Below are positions 6,400-7,338 of a stretch of DNA of 7,338 nucleotides, one piece after another. The position numbers and the translations under genes are program-made. Each line of letters starts with the position of its first letter. Position 1 is the stretch's first letter. The notes below the pieces were generated by a model, which worked only from the letters and a program-made list of their open reading frames with translations, was not told the DNA's origin and searched no databases. The stretch lies in contig SPDA01000082.1 in the NCBI GenBank assembly GCA_004525155.1, positions 1 to 7,338 of the forward strand, given 5' to 3'. This stretch comes from Spirochaetales bacterium. Its GTDB lineage: Bacteria > Spirochaetota > Spirochaetia > SPDA01.

Positions 6400-7338
6400 C
6401 AAAGCCGGCTATGAACTTCTCGCCGAAGGAAAGGGTCAACGCCGCCATCGAACGCACCCCCCTGGACCGGGTGCCGACCCAGTTCCGGGCGGAACCGGAG
6501 GTTTACAGCAGGATCCGGCAGGCCCGCGGGATGGACAGCGACGAAGCCGTGCGGGAGTGGGCGCTTTCGGACATCCGCGACCTGGGCAGCATCATGACCG
6601 AGGGCGGTTATGGTCCCTACACCGGTTTCGGCTGGAAGGACCGCGTCATGCCTGACGGCACCCAGGAGGACTTCTGGCAGGTTCGCCGCACCAGAGTCAG
6701 CTACGACGGCGGCTCCTACATAGACATCTGCCATAATCCGTTAAAGGATGCGTCTCCCCATGAGGTGCGTAACTTTGAGTGGCCCGATCCCCGGCGAATC
6801 TTCGATTTTTCCCCCCTGCCTGCCATGGTCCGGGAGTTTGACAAGGGGCGCCGGCTGTGGTATATGGTCGAGGTGGAGAGTGTCTTCGACCGCTGCTGGG
6901 CATTCCGCGGAATGGAGCAGTTTCTGGCCGATCTGCTGCTGGAGCCGGAACTGGCAGGGTTCATGCTCGAAAAGATGGCATTGTTTTTCGAGCAAAGAAC
7001 GCACATGATCCTTAAAGCTGCCGGCGGCTGTCTCGACGGCGCGGGTTTTTTCAATGACCTGGGTACACAGCGGGCAATGCTTGTAGCGCCGGAACTCTAC
7101 CGGCGTTTCGTCAAACCCTGGGAGCGGCGGCTGGCGGAAATCGTCAAATCTTACGGCCTCAAGATCTTCTATCATTCCTGCGGCGCGGTGGAACCTGTGT
7201 ACGACGATTTTATCGATATCGGGGTGGATATCGTCGATCCGCTGCAATTGCGGGCAATGGAGGTGAGCGCAGAACACGTGAAGCAGCGCTACGGACCGCG
7301 CATTACGTTTCACGGCGGCCTGGACACACAGGGCTTTC
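6396..7338 (+). CDS. UroD-superfamily protein, probably methyltransferase-like; cut by the right edge
   Basis: An open frame runs from the ATG at 6396 to the window end without a stop, giving 314 residues. It resembles the uroporphyrinogen decarboxylase / methylcobamide methyltransferase superfamily: an N-terminal PKERVNAAIERTPLDRVP (10-27), DGAGFFNDLGTQRAM (214-228), APELYRRFVKPWERRL (231-246), YHSCGAVEPVYDDFIDIGVD (259-278) and FHGGLDTQ (305-312). The His260-x-Cys262 pair matches the start of the zinc motif His-x-Cys...Cys of MtaA/MtbA-type methyltransferases. The third ligand would lie beyond the edge. The Arg-rich substrate motif at the N-terminus of true HemE (RQAGRY) is absent, so a heme role is unlikely. 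The start overlaps the DeoR stop (ATGA) with no clear ribosome-binding site; an in-frame ATG at 6411 (Met6) is a reasonable alternative. The reaction is unknown. Confidence 0.88.
   Translation, partial: MTKPAMNFSPKERVNAAIERTPLDRVPTQFRAEPEVYSRIRQARGMDSDEAVREWALSDIRDLGSIMTEGGYGPYTGFGWKDRVMPDGTQEDFWQVRRTRVSYDGGSYIDICHNPLKDASPHEVRNFEWPDPRRIFDFSPLPAMVREFDKGRRLWYMVEVESVFDRCWAFRGMEQFLADLLLEPELAGFMLEKMALFFEQRTHMILKAAGGCLDGAGFFNDLGTQRAMLVAPELYRRFVKPWERRLAEIVKSYGLKIFYHSCGAVEPVYDDFIDIGVDIVDPLQLRAMEVSAEHVKQRYGPRITFHGGLDTQGF

Noticed and set aside
6741..7313. A 190-codon - strand frame with many His and Cys residues, opposite the UroD-like gene.
   Set aside because: The + strand frame encodes clear UroD-superfamily motifs across the same bases. 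The His/Cys richness is a by-product of reading those codons in reverse.
6396..7338. Assignment of the last gene as heme-pathway uroporphyrinogen decarboxylase (hemE).
   Set aside because: The HemE N-terminal arginine motif is missing, a His-x-Cys pair is present, and the neighbours are sugar-import genes with no porphyrin genes.
1..7338. An undescribed defence system, mobile element, CRISPR array or phage-like region.
   Set aside because: All the DNA is accounted for by one compact sugar-import operon in one direction, with no transposase, integrase, direct-repeat array or tRNA visible.

Overview
The window holds one co-directional operon segment on the + strand: a CUT2-type (ribose-family) sugar ABC importer, then a sugar isomerase/epimerase-like enzyme, a DeoR-type repressor and a UroD-superfamily protein cut by the right edge. 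The GC-rich composition, the tight packing and the exported binding protein (mature N-terminus starting Ser-Gly-Thr-Gly-Glu after an Ala-Phe-Ala cleavage site) remind me of free-living spirochaetes. That is a guess from general pattern; no marker gene in the window fixes the taxon.

Layout: the substrate-binding protein occupies 3-1064. A 74-base gap (1065-1138) follows, with a strong GC-rich hairpin and a T run. Next come the tandem ATPase (1139-2701), permease 1 (2698-3663), permease 2 (3676-4653), the isomerase-like TIM-barrel protein (4650-5615), the DeoR regulator (5626-6399) and the UroD-like protein (6396 to beyond 7338). Three of the six gene junctions are ATGA overlaps (2698-2701, 4650-4653, 6396-6399). 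Two others are gaps of 10-12 bases. Only the gap after the binding-protein gene is large enough to hold regulatory RNA. The promoter lies left of the window.

How the genes may work together: the binding protein captures a sugar or sugar-like molecule in the periplasm. Two different permeases driven by a two-domain ATPase bring it in unmodified. The TIM-barrel protein probably acts on it or on a derivative, and the DeoR protein probably senses a phosphorylated intermediate. The UroD-like protein carries a His-x-Cys pair typical of cobamide-dependent methyltransferase relatives, not of heme-pathway HemE. A methylated substrate is therefore possible but unproven. No sugar kinase or dehydrogenase is in view, and the substrate cannot be named.

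The most interesting non-coding signal is in 1089-1134. A terminator-like hairpin and a second hairpin that would mask the ATPase ribosome-binding site share the same pyrimidine arm and exclude each other. I see no mobile element, CRISPR array, tRNA or rRNA, and no gene on the - strand that I can support.
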